Source of the DNA: Cohnella sp. WQ 127256
GTDB taxonomy: Bacteria > Bacillota > Bacilli > Paenibacillales > Paenibacillaceae
Length of the DNA stretch: 64,000 nt
NCBI RefSeq assembly: GCF_024519285.1
Contig: NZ_JAMZCY010000004.1
Coordinates: 124,001-188,000, forward strand
Direction: 5' to 3'
A program made the position numbers and the translations under genes. Positions 7,483-17,143 of the stretch are shown piece by piece. The notes under the pieces were generated by a model. It made no database searches. It saw nothing but the letters and a program-made list of their open reading frames with translations, and was not told the DNA's origin. Position 1 is the stretch's first letter; every line of letters starts with the position of its first letter.

Positions 7483-9807
7483 TTATGCGGATGTTAGACT
7501 AGGCTGTTGAAGCTTCTTATTAGACCGATACTCCATAGAGATGATCGGGAACACAAAGTACACAGCCAACAATATGAAATAGAAATATCTCCACTCAGCA
7601 GTTGAAAGGGCCACGAACAAAAATGGCATGTTATACAAGAAAAGAGTTGAATACAGGGCTGCGCCCGGTATTTTCCTAAAGAAACACAATACCACTGCCA
7701 AAATAAGAAACGCCGGCAAAGTATTGAATATTAAGAATGGGATGGGGAAATCCCCTGTATACCAAGTCGATGTCTGAATTATTTTATTCTCGATTTTCTC
7801 CAACCACTTCGATTTAGTGCTATTCGTAAGATGGTATGCTTCAATTGGTCTCCAAGCGCTTTTATCGACTTCGGCATCTCGAAGGGCGTTCGTCGTAATG
7901 AATACATTACTTGATAAACCCATTGTCCCTAACGTCATGGATAAGCGATCCGCGAGAAAAATATGCGGATTTTGCAAGCTGCGTGTTATATAGAGACTTG
8001 CCAATCGCGATTGATCATCCGGACTCATCGCGGACCATTTGCCCATCATGTAAGAAACAGTGTCCGCTTGCATAACAGGCGTATAGTATTGTCTCAACTC
8101 CTCATCTGTCATCCACCTATTAATGAGTAGTTTATCGTCTCCAGCTGTTGGTGAATAATAATGCTTAGACGTATAGATTGCCGAAAGTGGTGAAACTTTA
8201 TAGGTTTTAGAGAAAAAAGAACTTACTTCTCCTACAGTATTTATCGCAATCATTGGAGTCACAATATAATAAATTAAAAAGATAATGCAACTTGCAACCG
8301 AGAATTGCCAAAAATTCTTTCTTGTAAATAATTTGAAGAAGAACAAGATCGCTGGAATAGCAACTACGAGCACAAGACCATTTTGTCTTAACGTGCATAC
8401 CAAAAAAAATAAAATCGCAAACATTCCGAGCTGAAACACATTTAAGTTAACTTGAGTGCCTTCATACCTTTTTTTATAATAAAAGTAAAAAATGATAAAC
8501 CCCCAAAAGAGCATCAGTGTGCTAAAGGGGATATCCTTCCACATTGTGATATTGTATACACCTACAGGTATTGAGGTTATAAACAACACCGCACAAGCGA
8601 ATACGATCCATTTGTTCGCTTCTTTTTTATAACAAAAATATAAAATCAGTGAGCCTAGTAGTGAAGTAATTAAGATTTGAAACATCCCGACCACAACAGG
8701 CGAATCATATAACTGGGTCAATGCCAAAACATACAGATTATAGATCCATGGTGTTACATTTTCAAATTGAAGCGTCTTGATCTCACGCCACGTAAAATGA
8801 TAACTATCCACGGTCATAACACCTGGCCACTGTCCTAAGAGCCACAAGGAAAAAACGGCAGTCGATAACACGAACAACACCCAAAAGAACCAGCGCCGTT
8901 CGCCTATGAAAATATAAGCAAGAGTATTTTTAAGATTACTTTTTCTGACTCTCTCCAAATATGACCAGAGGTAAAATAAGGCTACCGTTATGACTGCTGC
9001 GGTCAGCAATTGCACGATCATCAGATAGGCGTGAAATGACGCTGTATTCAAATTTACCGAATCCATAAAGATCGTTGTACCATTAATTGATGATTCAGGT
9101 ATGGGCATAGCAACAGTACCATTGCCGGAAACTAGAGTAACATCATCAACCGTCACGCTCTCATTTGCGAACACCCATTTTAACGCCGTGATATCTAGTT
9201 GAGGGAGAGCGAACTTATTCTCTACTGTTCCTGGCAGCGCTCCGTTGTCATATGACACCTGCTTGGATACCGTATTCGCCGAGTAGAGATCTTCTGTATA
9301 TTTCTTTCCATCGATTGAAATTAGTGCTTTCCCTGCCCATTGATGGTGGAAAAAAACAATATCGAGCTTTTCAAACGTCTCCGAGATTTTAATTGTTACA
9401 TCCGGTTTGTCAAGCACCAATTTCCCACTGTCATTAATATGACTTTCCCCAGGAACCACTGCATTTTTTAGATCTATGGAATTCATTCCATCCAAAATTA
9501 TACTATCGATCCACACTTCACTTGCATCAGACTCTGGATTCACATCTGTCAATCGAGTAATTTCAATATCATGAAGCTTTTTTTCGAATTTTTTTATCTC
9601 ATACGGGACAAATGCATAGCTTTCTCTCTCGTTGAATCCCGATCCGCTATCCCAATACAACTTCGCGGTTGTCGATTCAGTAGCACTGGATTGGATAGTC
9701 AGTTCGGACGGAACGTAAAAACGGTTATTGAAGAAAAAGTGTAAAAAGATCGCAATGAAAACCGTAATTAATACTCCGTACTTAATTTTTGTTTTATGTT
9801 TCTTCAC
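7483..9807 (-). CDS. large polytopic membrane protein, probable GT-C-type glycosyltransferase
   Basis: A 774-residue protein with one N-terminal helix (residues about 10-28), a large extracellular beta-rich domain (about 30-255), then about ten hydrophobic helices and a second external loop region. After a helix ending in LWLLGQWPGV comes MTVDSYHF; an acidic residue in an early external loop followed by many helices is the plan of GT-C transferases that use polyprenyl-phosphate sugars. I do not recognise a named family. The GTG start at 9807 has GGAGG 6 bases upstream. As the operon also has GtrB- and GtrA-like genes, this could be the third partner that transfers the flipped sugar to the glycan. 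That is inference only. Confidence 0.6.
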   Translation of the reverse strand: MKKHKTKIKYGVLITVFIAIFLHFFFNNRFYVPSELTIQSSATESTTAKLYWDSGSGFNERESYAFVPYEIKKFEKKLHDIEITRLTDVNPESDASEVWIDSIILDGMNSIDLKNAVVPGESHINDSGKLVLDKPDVTIKISETFEKLDIVFFHHQWAGKALISIDGKKYTEDLYSANTVSKQVSYDNGALPGTVENKFALPQLDITALKWVFANESVTVDDVTLVSGNGTVAMPIPESSINGTTIFMDSVNLNTASFHAYLMIVQLLTAAVITVALFYLWSYLERVRKSNLKNTLAYIFIGERRWFFWVLFVLSTAVFSLWLLGQWPGVMTVDSYHFTWREIKTLQFENVTPWIYNLYVLALTQLYDSPVVVGMFQILITSLLGSLILYFCYKKEANKWIVFACAVLFITSIPVGVYNITMWKDIPFSTLMLFWGFIIFYFYYKKRYEGTQVNLNVFQLGMFAILFFLVCTLRQNGLVLVVAIPAILFFFKLFTRKNFWQFSVASCIIFLIYYIVTPMIAINTVGEVSSFFSKTYKVSPLSAIYTSKHYYSPTAGDDKLLINRWMTDEELRQYYTPVMQADTVSYMMGKWSAMSPDDQSRLASLYITRSLQNPHIFLADRLSMTLGTMGLSSNVFITTNALRDAEVDKSAWRPIEAYHLTNSTKSKWLEKIENKIIQTSTWYTGDFPIPFLIFNTLPAFLILAVVLCFFRKIPGAALYSTLFLYNMPFLFVALSTAEWRYFYFILLAVYFVFPIISMEYRSNKKLQQPSLTSA

Positions 9808-9834
9808 ATCATACCTCCGCTTTCGCTGTTACTT

Positions 9835-10941
9835 TCATTTAATGACATTCCTCATTTTTTTCAACACTTTTTTAGTAAACGCGCTAATGCCCTGAGTACG
9901 AATAATATCGACCGATTTTAACCATACGCTTTTTGATTTTTTGATAAATTTACCTGCATTTAATTTGTCACCAAAATAAGCGTTGCTCAATCCAAAAGGA
10001 TTTTCTACGCTGAACATCACATCATAATCTTTGCGATACGCGACTCTAATCGCATCATCTACTTTTTCACCTGTAACATAATAGTTATAAGACCAAGGGG
10101 TTTTAGAGATCGAATCTGAATTGTTGGCGTCATGGATTTTCGAGTATTGCGCATAAAGCTTCTTAAATGGGTGCTCCCCTTCCGGAAGCCAGTCGCGCAT
10201 ACATTTTTGCGCTGAATCTCCATACCCGGAAAAATGGATAAAACGCAGTGGGTCTCCTTTTACGTAGAAATCCCCGTTTCCTTCGGTCATCTCGCAGTTC
10301 AGCAGAGACCAAGGGGCAAAATCATACCCTCTGTGCTTGAATATTTCGACATCAAAAAAGCAAGGCGCCAAATCAACCCATTTTTGATCCGTAAAAATAC
10401 CATTTGCCTTATCGTCATAACAAAATAAATATAGACGCTCCGCCCACCAATCAATAAACTTTCTCGCCTCTTGACTACGATTAACACCAAGGAACCCCAG
10501 ATTATATACACCATGTGCCGTACTAGAAAGTTCCATGTCAATATTCCCAGGATCCAATAAATGAGGGCATAAGACGATGGGGCGTGTATCTAAAAGTAGC
10601 CTTAACTCAGAAAAGTCGGAATAGACATATATATCCGGGTCGAGATAAACAAACTTCTCTTCCTCCGGATAAGTTTCATACAAATACCGGAAAAATTGGC
10701 CTTTCACTGATGTCGAAGCTTCCACAATCGCATGCTTAAAAATAAATCTATCGAAGTTACCTTCCCAAGCATCTTTGGCCAACACAATTTTATCGAAATA
10801 CGGATACTCGATTTGAGGCAATACTTCGCGCTCTGTCAAACAAACAACGAAAGTCGCATCTGGAATGTTTTCTTTAACTGATTTTGCCAGCGCACGAGCT
10901 TTATGCACATAGTTCGCACATATAGAAGTGAATATTATCAT
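9835..10941 (-). CDS. glycosyltransferase, GT8-like fold (DxD in YLDPDIYV)
   Basis: A 368-residue soluble protein. It starts IIFTSICANYVHKARALAKS, the opening strand and helix of a GT-A nucleotide-sugar domain. FVYLDPDIYVY near residue 118 gives a DxD metal site, and HFSGYGD near residue 240 resembles the late catalytic His/Asp of GT8-type enzymes. The C-terminus is basic (KKVLKKMRNVIK), suggesting contact with the membrane. It lies between a GT2 gene and the GT-C-like gene in the same operon, so it presumably adds one residue of the glycan repeat. Donor and acceptor are unknown. Confidence 0.75.
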   Translation of the reverse strand: MIIFTSICANYVHKARALAKSVKENIPDATFVVCLTEREVLPQIEYPYFDKIVLAKDAWEGNFDRFIFKHAIVEASTSVKGQFFRYLYETYPEEEKFVYLDPDIYVYSDFSELRLLLDTRPIVLCPHLLDPGNIDMELSSTAHGVYNLGFLGVNRSQEARKFIDWWAERLYLFCYDDKANGIFTDQKWVDLAPCFFDVEIFKHRGYDFAPWSLLNCEMTEGNGDFYVKGDPLRFIHFSGYGDSAQKCMRDWLPEGEHPFKKLYAQYSKIHDANNSDSISKTPWSYNYYVTGEKVDDAIRVAYRKDYDVMFSVENPFGLSNAYFGDKLNAGKFIKKSKSVWLKSVDIIRTQGISAFTKKVLKKMRNVIK

Positions 10942-10955
10942 GTATTAACCTCTTT

Positions 10956-11798
10956 TTATTTCATAATAAGTTTCTTGATAATCGATTTAAGAATGGGAAT
11001 GCGCTTGAGTCTCTCTAGTATCGCGATACTTTTCTGTAATGCTCTATTTAAGAATATCTGTTCTATTAGCGTCTCTCTAAGCAGCATCGCATATTTATCC
11101 TTATATTTCTCGTATAGCAGAGGATGATTCTGATAGATTTCACGATATGTTTGTTGCACATTATTGATATTGCTTAAAAATTCGGTCGTCCGCGAGGTCG
11201 GCTTAATACGGTAATGAAAAAGCACTTCAGGAATTTGATAAATCTCACGGTCTATTTCCAGTATTGACAACCAGAAATCATAATCCTCCATCCCGTGTTT
11301 CATATTTAGTTTAAATCCGCCAACTCTTTCCCAATCCTCTTTATAGAACAAGGAGGTAACAAAGACTATATTATCTATCAGCATCTTATCTATAGCATAG
11401 TCAGGAAGTTCCCATCTACCACTCGATTCACCAAAAAGATCCGCATAACAATACACCACACCAATTCGCTCATTATCATCTAATATCTTTACTGCCTTTT
11501 CTATATAATCCATTTCAATTCTATCATCCGAATCTAAGGGTAAAATATACTTGCCAGTTGCTATAGCTATACCCGCATTACGCGCACCAGTTGGACGGAG
11601 TCGATCAGTCTTCAATATTATAGCATTATTGTAACTGGATATCCGGTTTAATATCTCCAATGTATGTTTATCATCAGATCCATCATCAACAATGATCAAT
11701 TCAATGTCTTTATAGGATTGTGCGTATACCGAAGCAATCGCCTCTTCTATGTAAGCTCCATCATTATAGCAAGGCATTATCACACTGACTTTACTCAT
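10956..11798 (-). CDS. family 2 glycosyltransferase
   Basis: A 280-residue GT-A enzyme. SVIMPCYNDGAYIEEAIASV and IIVDDGSDD mark the nucleotide-binding half, LPLDSDDRI is the DxD metal site, and GMEDYDFWL is the acceptor-side ED motif with likely catalytic Asp. The ATG at 11798 is chosen because AGGAGG lies 7 bases upstream; an in-frame upstream start would only re-read the end of the preceding gene. It overlaps that gene by 8 bases. It probably acts on the lipid-linked glycan at the cytoplasmic face. Confidence 0.88.
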   Translation of the reverse strand: MSKVSVIMPCYNDGAYIEEAIASVYAQSYKDIELIIVDDGSDDKHTLEILNRISSYNNAIILKTDRLRPTGARNAGIAIATGKYILPLDSDDRIEMDYIEKAVKILDDNERIGVVYCYADLFGESSGRWELPDYAIDKMLIDNIVFVTSLFYKEDWERVGGFKLNMKHGMEDYDFWLSILEIDREIYQIPEVLFHYRIKPTSRTTEFLSNINNVQQTYREIYQNHPLLYEKYKDKYAMLLRETLIEQIFLNRALQKSIAILERLKRIPILKSIIKKLIMK

Positions 11799-14097
11799 CA
11801 GATTTCCTCCTAATAATACCGCCATATATCATGACTTTTACCATCGATTTTATCCGATGATCATTCAACTCGGTAACTATGTCTTGCAAATTACCTTGTG
11901 TGTTTTGCAATTCGATCTGTGCACTGTTCAGTTCGTGTTGCACATCTTGTAATTCATTCTGCTTAGTTTCAATTTCCAAACGTAACATATCGTTTTGTTC
12001 TAACAATTGCTGATTAACCGCCGCTTGTTCTTCATTATTGTGACGTAAGAGGCTTATTTCTTCTTCTCTGCGCCGATATCCCTGAGTCCAATCCAAAATA
12101 TGGCAGGTAAACCACACCTTTAAGTATGTTGCATTCGAAAAGTCCCCCGTAATATTTAACTGAGGATCGAATGTAAAGAATTCATAGCCTAATTCATCTG
12201 AGTATCTCTCGGCATTTATTGCAACAACATCAGATATTAAGCCGTCAGTTTCTATTTTTTGTATTTTTATGAAACAAGCATTACCTTCGAGTGGATCCCA
12301 TCTTAGCAATTTTGCGTTACTTAATTTTTCTTGAGTAAACGTTGCAATAAAACCAGTTTCCGAATATTTCGCATAACATCTTTCATAATCTGAATCCGTA
12401 AATCCATTACCCAAATCAAAGAATAAGGTGCTTTCTAGCACCTTTTCTTTCGTTTGCTGTATTACAGCTTGCTCTATGTCGATCGGGACTGTTTCTTGGG
12501 AAAGTTCAAACAAATCTCTTATCCCTACGTATTTTCTCGCGAAATGAGATTCCCATTCATAAAAACATTTTTCTGTTTGTTCATCAATATTTATTATTGA
12601 GTGGCGCATAGATTTGGTGATGATTTCACCTAAATCGTGATCATCAATAAACTGCTTAAGCATACGCCACATAACAAACTCTTGAGGCACCTTGCATGGA
12701 ACATGCCACTCGTAGTCAATTACATGATATTGATTATCTATTAGAAACATATTTCCGGATATCATATCGACATTAGCGTTGTCCGTCCACCGTAGTTCCT
12801 TTAGACAGTATGTTTCACCAAAAACATTTCTAAATTCCTCAGAATCAGGTTGCTTTTGCAACTGAATATCCGCAAATAATGTATCTCTCACCTCTAATAT
12901 TCGCAAAACACCCTCATCTATATTCCCACTATTATAAGCAGCAAGTAGTGTATCCTCAAAGTTTTCTTCTGCGATGAAGGGAAATGTAAGGTGACCTACT
13001 TCTTCTTCCTGACTCTCAATGTTCAGAATACGGCTAAAACCATAATCAAAAGCGCTAAACCGCTCCATATATGTTAAATGATCTTCTGCCTGTGAACATA
13101 AAGATTGCTTATGAACTTTATTTTCATTTTCCTTGAAATAAGTGGCAATTCGAAATCTTTCGTTTCGATTAGCACTTAACTTTATATAAGCCATTTCTGT
13201 AGGTAATTCATCTTGTGCCGATGCGATCTCAACTAAAAACGAGTTAGAGAACTTGTCCATTACTCCTAGCTTCATTAGTGATCGATACATAGATCTCTCT
13301 TCGAATAGCTTGGTTCTGGACATATCTAATGGATAATTGGGGACTGTTGGCATCATTTCATTAATCGTGGAGTCGGTGTAGATCTCGGCGGGAAATTTAT
13401 AATCCGGATAAGGATAATAAAACTTCAATGCATTCAGATCGGCTTTGTTAATCTCATCACACAGTTCTTCTTGAGAGAAAGTTCTCACTCTTTCACCATC
13501 AATGTAACCGTTAAGACCTGAAAAATATTTGCCAGTGTGGTCTTCCTTCGCTCCAGCAAAGTATTTTAAGCCAAGCCTATTTTCAATCGATAGCAACATT
13601 CTCCCATTAGGATTCATATGCTCCGCTGAAATTCTAAGGAAATCTTCATAGGGTTGCTTGCCGTCGAGCATGTAGGCTGCATATTCCAGCACTCCATTAA
13701 CAATAACGTAGTCAAATTTCCACTTAGAAGGAATCTTCTGAAAGTCGCATACTACAATTTCAAGATTGTTATAGTGACGATGACGTTCATAGTTTACTTC
13801 CGCACGCCTTTTCGTTAATTCTACCGCCACCACTCTTTGCGCTCTCTCGCAAAGCAGCCCCGTCAATGCACCACAACCAGCGCCGATTTCCAATATACTG
13901 CAGTTATCCTTGAACGGAAACCAATTTAGTATGTTGTGCCTCAGATGAGACATATGATAAACGACTGGCCACCTGCTATCCCCATACCAATCGCAATTGC
14001 CACTTTTTGCATAATGTAGTAACTCATTCTCAATATCGCCATCGGAGTACGCAGCGTCAGTTGTTGGCTCATAATAATCGAAATTAAGCTTCGCCAC
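11791..14097 (-). CDS. WbdD-like methyltransferase/kinase-like protein with coiled-coil tail
   Basis: A 768-residue multidomain protein. Residues about 35-240 are a class I SAM methyltransferase (motif I LEIGAGCGALTG at 69-80, acidic end of beta-2 at Glu93). Residues about 280-500 look like a small-molecule or APH-type kinase: Asp444-x4-Asn449 in NVDMISGNMFL mirrors the HGDxxxxN catalytic loop, and Asp461-x-Glu463 in VIDYEW mirrors the metal-binding site. A further domain (about 540-670) precedes a Gln/Glu-rich coiled coil (about 675-740) and a basic, possibly amphipathic end. The same order is found in WbdD, which methylates and phosphorylates the end of E. coli O8/O9a chains and sets chain length. 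GTG start with AGGAGG 8 bases upstream. Function by analogy only. Confidence 0.7.
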   Translation of the reverse strand: MAKLNFDYYEPTTDAAYSDGDIENELLHYAKSGNCDWYGDSRWPVVYHMSHLRHNILNWFPFKDNCSILEIGAGCGALTGLLCERAQRVVAVELTKRRAEVNYERHRHYNNLEIVVCDFQKIPSKWKFDYVIVNGVLEYAAYMLDGKQPYEDFLRISAEHMNPNGRMLLSIENRLGLKYFAGAKEDHTGKYFSGLNGYIDGERVRTFSQEELCDEINKADLNALKFYYPYPDYKFPAEIYTDSTINEMMPTVPNYPLDMSRTKLFEERSMYRSLMKLGVMDKFSNSFLVEIASAQDELPTEMAYIKLSANRNERFRIATYFKENENKVHKQSLCSQAEDHLTYMERFSAFDYGFSRILNIESQEEEVGHLTFPFIAEENFEDTLLAAYNSGNIDEGVLRILEVRDTLFADIQLQKQPDSEEFRNVFGETYCLKELRWTDNANVDMISGNMFLIDNQYHVIDYEWHVPCKVPQEFVMWRMLKQFIDDHDLGEIITKSMRHSIINIDEQTEKCFYEWESHFARKYVGIRDLFELSQETVPIDIEQAVIQQTKEKVLESTLFFDLGNGFTDSDYERCYAKYSETGFIATFTQEKLSNAKLLRWDPLEGNACFIKIQKIETDGLISDVVAINAERYSDELGYEFFTFDPQLNITGDFSNATYLKVWFTCHILDWTQGYRRREEEISLLRHNNEEQAAVNQQLLEQNDMLRLEIETKQNELQDVQHELNSAQIELQNTQGNLQDIVTELNDHRIKSMVKVMIYGGIIRRKSDE

Positions 14098-14135
14098 ACC
14101 AATCTCCTCCTACATTACAAACAATTATTCACACG

Positions 14136-15779
14136 TTATTTCATTTTGCGTCTTTTTCGTGAGAACTCATCGGATGAGCCACAATCATAATGGACCTTCA
14201 AATCAACAATTTGGTCATCGACTACCTTAAATGATCTAATCGCTGAATAGGTATCGATTTCCGTTAAAAACACTCTATCATCGATAAACGAAAAGTAGTA
14301 TGGGACTCCCTTTAACTCGAGTAAGCTATAAACATCCTCATAACTATTCAATAATTGATTTAAATCTTTCACTCTTACCAATCTAGGCTTTATATCCCCG
14401 TTTCCATTCTGGTATACACTAAGGTAGAAATAAGAACCTATTTTTGCAATGTCATTCATTCCTTGGAGTTCGAATGGAACTATATATTCACCGATTAAAT
14501 CAAAAGACAAATCTGATGATTTTGCAACTGTAATTTTGCCCGGACCAGACACGAAATAAATGTTTCCATCTATTAGACTTAGTGCCCTTACATAAGCTGT
14601 TCCTAAATAGTCTAGCCTAACTACTTTCTCTACAATAATGTCTTTTCCATCATTCTTTAAAACGAAAGCCTCTTGCGTTGAAGCTGATATACCGTAGAAT
14701 CGCTTGTGAACACTATCATAAATAACCTTATTAGGTTGACCACCAATATCCCCGATTTGTTGTGTTTCGTTGAAAGCATTCCCCATCTTCCGTAAAACTT
14801 TTATTCTATCATTTTTCGTATCTTCAACCAGATAAACCTGACCGTCACTTGCGATAGAATGAGGTATACTAAAGTAACCGTTCATTGTTTTCCAGTCCTT
14901 GATGGGGTCAAGTAGATTGTCATTATAAATAACACGATGGTGCCAACAATCAACAATGAAGTACTGGTTATCGATTTTATTAATATACGTTGGTGTATAC
15001 AACTTTTCTGTATACTTCAATAAATCAGTAGGATTGGACTCTTCCTGCGAGCTAACGTTAACGTAACTCATATATGAATTTATTACTTCCTCCGTGTTCC
15101 CTATCATTCTTACCTTACCTCTTTCTAACCAAACAACACGGGTACATATTTCTCGAATTTGCTCAATGGTATGAGATACTAATATGACCGTCGCTCCACC
15201 ATTTATTAATTCTCGCATTCTCTTGGAGCTTTTATGTTGAAACTTAGCATCACCAACCGATAAAATCTCATCGACGATCAATACATCCGGCTTAACAAGA
15301 GTCGCAATTGAAAACGCCAATCTCGCTGTCATTCCTGAGGAAAAATTTCGGATTGGAACATCCATAAATTCATGCAATTCAGAAAAATCAACGATCTCAT
15401 CATACTTTTCAGTTAAATATTTCTTGGAATACCCAAGCACAGCACCGTTAAGAAAAATATTTTCTCTTGCCGTCAGGTCAATATCAAAGCCGGCACCCAG
15501 TTCCAGTAACGGAGCAATATTCCCACTTACTTTCGCATTACCTTCTGTTGGTGTTAAAATACCTGAAATAATTTTTAGCAGAGTACTCTTACCCGCACCG
15601 TTACCGCCAATAATACCTACGACTTCACCTTTTTGTATCGTAAAAGAAACCTCATTTAATGCAACAAATTCTTTGTATACAATTTGACCTGTTATTTTCT
15701 TAACAACAAATTCCTTGAGACTCATAATTCGATCATTCGCCATGCGAAATTTCATAGACACGTTATTTAGCTCAATCAA
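14136..15779 (-). CDS. wzt: polysaccharide ABC exporter ATPase with beta-propeller-like C-terminal domain
   Basis: Residues 1-240 are a Wzt/TagH-type ATPase: Walker A GGNGAGKST at 58-66, signature FSSGMTARLAF, Walker B VLIVDEIL and switch His in LVSHT. It powers export of a finished, lipid-linked glycan with the Wzm permease that precedes it in the operon. The C-terminal 300 residues are unusual. Wzt tails normally form an Ig-like sugar-binding sandwich, but here repeated short strands such as YFIVDCWHHRVI, QVYLVEDTKNDRIKVL and RFYGISASTQEAFVL look like blades of an NHL/YVTN-type propeller. TTG start with AAGGAG 11 bases upstream. ATPase assignment is firm; the propeller is my reading of pattern, not a computed match. 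Confidence 0.88.
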   Translation of the reverse strand: MIELNNVSMKFRMANDRIMSLKEFVVKKITGQIVYKEFVALNEVSFTIQKGEVVGIIGGNGAGKSTLLKIISGILTPTEGNAKVSGNIAPLLELGAGFDIDLTARENIFLNGAVLGYSKKYLTEKYDEIVDFSELHEFMDVPIRNFSSGMTARLAFSIATLVKPDVLIVDEILSVGDAKFQHKSSKRMRELINGGATVILVSHTIEQIREICTRVVWLERGKVRMIGNTEEVINSYMSYVNVSSQEESNPTDLLKYTEKLYTPTYINKIDNQYFIVDCWHHRVIYNDNLLDPIKDWKTMNGYFSIPHSIASDGQVYLVEDTKNDRIKVLRKMGNAFNETQQIGDIGGQPNKVIYDSVHKRFYGISASTQEAFVLKNDGKDIIVEKVVRLDYLGTAYVRALSLIDGNIYFVSGPGKITVAKSSDLSFDLIGEYIVPFELQGMNDIAKIGSYFYLSVYQNGNGDIKPRLVRVKDLNQLLNSYEDVYSLLELKGVPYYFSFIDDRVFLTEIDTYSAIRSFKVVDDQIVDLKVHYDCGSSDEFSRKRRKMK

Positions 15780-15794
15780 AATGAATCCTTCTCC

Positions 15795-16574
15795 TTACAA
15801 ATTAAGAATAAATTTACTTTGATTTCGTTTGAATACAACTACACCAATTGAAAGCGATATTATTGCAAATAGTGCACAGAACAACCAAGCTTTAGGATCT
15901 GGAATGCCTTGGTGTAGTACTATAAAACGGATAAATCTAATAAAATGATACATCGGATTAAATTTCATGATAGTCATCATATAAGCCGGGAGAATGCTCT
16001 CCGGATAAAAAATAGGTGTGAGATAAGTCCATATCGTTAATACTATGCTATACAAAAATTGTGTGTCGCGAAAGAAAACCATTAACGAAGACAAAAATAG
16101 AGAAACACCCAGTATAAACACAAACATACAAGCTACTCCATACAATATAGCTAAGTGAGAAAAAGTAATATCCATTCCAGTTGCAATAATCACCACGTAA
16201 AGAGCAACGAGGGATAATAAAAAGTTAACGCCAGTTGATAATACACGAGAAAACGGATAAATGTATTTGGGAATGTACACTTTGTTTATTAGCGAAGCAT
16301 TTTGAATAATGCAAGTCATAGATTGCGTTGTAGCTTCCGACATATAATTGAACATAACTATGCCGCTGAGTAAGTATACCGCATAGTTTGGAATATCAAA
16401 GCGGAATAAAGTAGAGAATACCAAATATTGTACAACCATGATAAGAAGTGGATTTAACAGGCTCCATAATATACCCAACACAGATCTTCGATATTTTGTC
16501 TTAAAATCTCTTTTTACCAATTGAGAGAGAAGAAAACCGTATTTGCTTTGCACAGCAATTGCTTTTTTTATCAT
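15795..16574 (-). CDS. wzm: polysaccharide ABC exporter permease
   Basis: A 259-residue ABC-2 type membrane protein with six predicted helices. The N-terminal amphipathic segment LVKRDFKTKYRRSVLGILWSLLNPL is split here only for length; its core FKTKYRRSVLGILWSLLNP is diagnostic of Wzm/TagG permeases. It forms the transmembrane channel for the adjacent ATPase. The ATG at 16574 has GGGG 7 bases upstream and is better placed than an ATG at 16589. Fifteen bases separate it from the ATPase gene. Confidence 0.92.
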   Translation of the reverse strand: MIKKAIAVQSKYGFLLSQLVKRDFKTKYRRSVLGILWSLLNPLLIMVVQYLVFSTLFRFDIPNYAVYLLSGIVMFNYMSEATTQSMTCIIQNASLINKVYIPKYIYPFSRVLSTGVNFLLSLVALYVVIIATGMDITFSHLAILYGVACMFVFILGVSLFLSSLMVFFRDTQFLYSIVLTIWTYLTPIFYPESILPAYMMTIMKFNPMYHFIRFIRFIVLHQGIPDPKAWLFCALFAIISLSIGVVVFKRNQSKFILNL

Positions 16575-16644
16575 GGATGAACCCCGCATCTTCTGTTAGT
16601 TCTTGTATAAAAATAAACTTATGCATCAAAAAATGACATATTTG

Positions 16645-17130
16645 TTACTGCAACTTATAAGCCCCACGAACAAGCACAATCAATCCCTTAGCCTGCTTAG
16701 GATCCGCCTCAACGCCGCGTCCTCCTCGAGGGAACAATATCAGGTGGTTGGCAGCAACAGCCTTACCTGGAGCAATATCCAGACCATCAGTCATATCAGA
16801 AAGGCCATTCGCATCTGTACTATAGGCAATCGCTTTACCCGAGCGTACAATCAGCTCTCCACCATCTTCAACAATTACTTTACTGCCCCAAGGCACAGTA
16901 ACAACTTCTAACTTAGTAGACGATCCTGAGCCACCTGAACCTAGCTTATCCAACTCTTCCTTAACTAGCTTCGCCACAATTTGATCAACGTAGCTCTTAG
17001 TTACAATCGGATCATCGACATTCCCCGGGGATGATGAACTGTCTGCCTCTACCGATTGATACCAACCTAGACCACCTATAACAATAACCAACACTATAAT
17101 TGCAGAAATCCTCAGGAAATTTGATTTCAT
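16645..17130 (-). CDS. small exported or membrane-anchored protein of unknown function
   Basis: A 161-residue protein. Residues about 6-26 form one hydrophobic segment after MKSNFLR, either a signal peptide or an anchor. A Ser-rich linker, a helical stretch (SYVDQIVAKLVKEELDKL) and a Gly/Ser spacer follow. The last 90 residues are beta-rich with an acidic/Gly pattern (EDGGELIVRSGKAIAYS, NHLILFPRGGRGVEA). I do not recognise the family. Lying between a glycosyltransferase and the exporter permease in the glycan operon, it may act outside the membrane on export or polymer handling. Confidence 0.7.
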   Translation of the reverse strand: MKSNFLRISAIIVLVIVIGGLGWYQSVEADSSSSPGNVDDPIVTKSYVDQIVAKLVKEELDKLGSGGSGSSTKLEVVTVPWGSKVIVEDGGELIVRSGKAIAYSTDANGLSDMTDGLDIAPGKAVAANHLILFPRGGRGVEADPKQAKGLIVLVRGAYKLQ

Positions 17131-17143
17131 ATTCCCATCTCCC

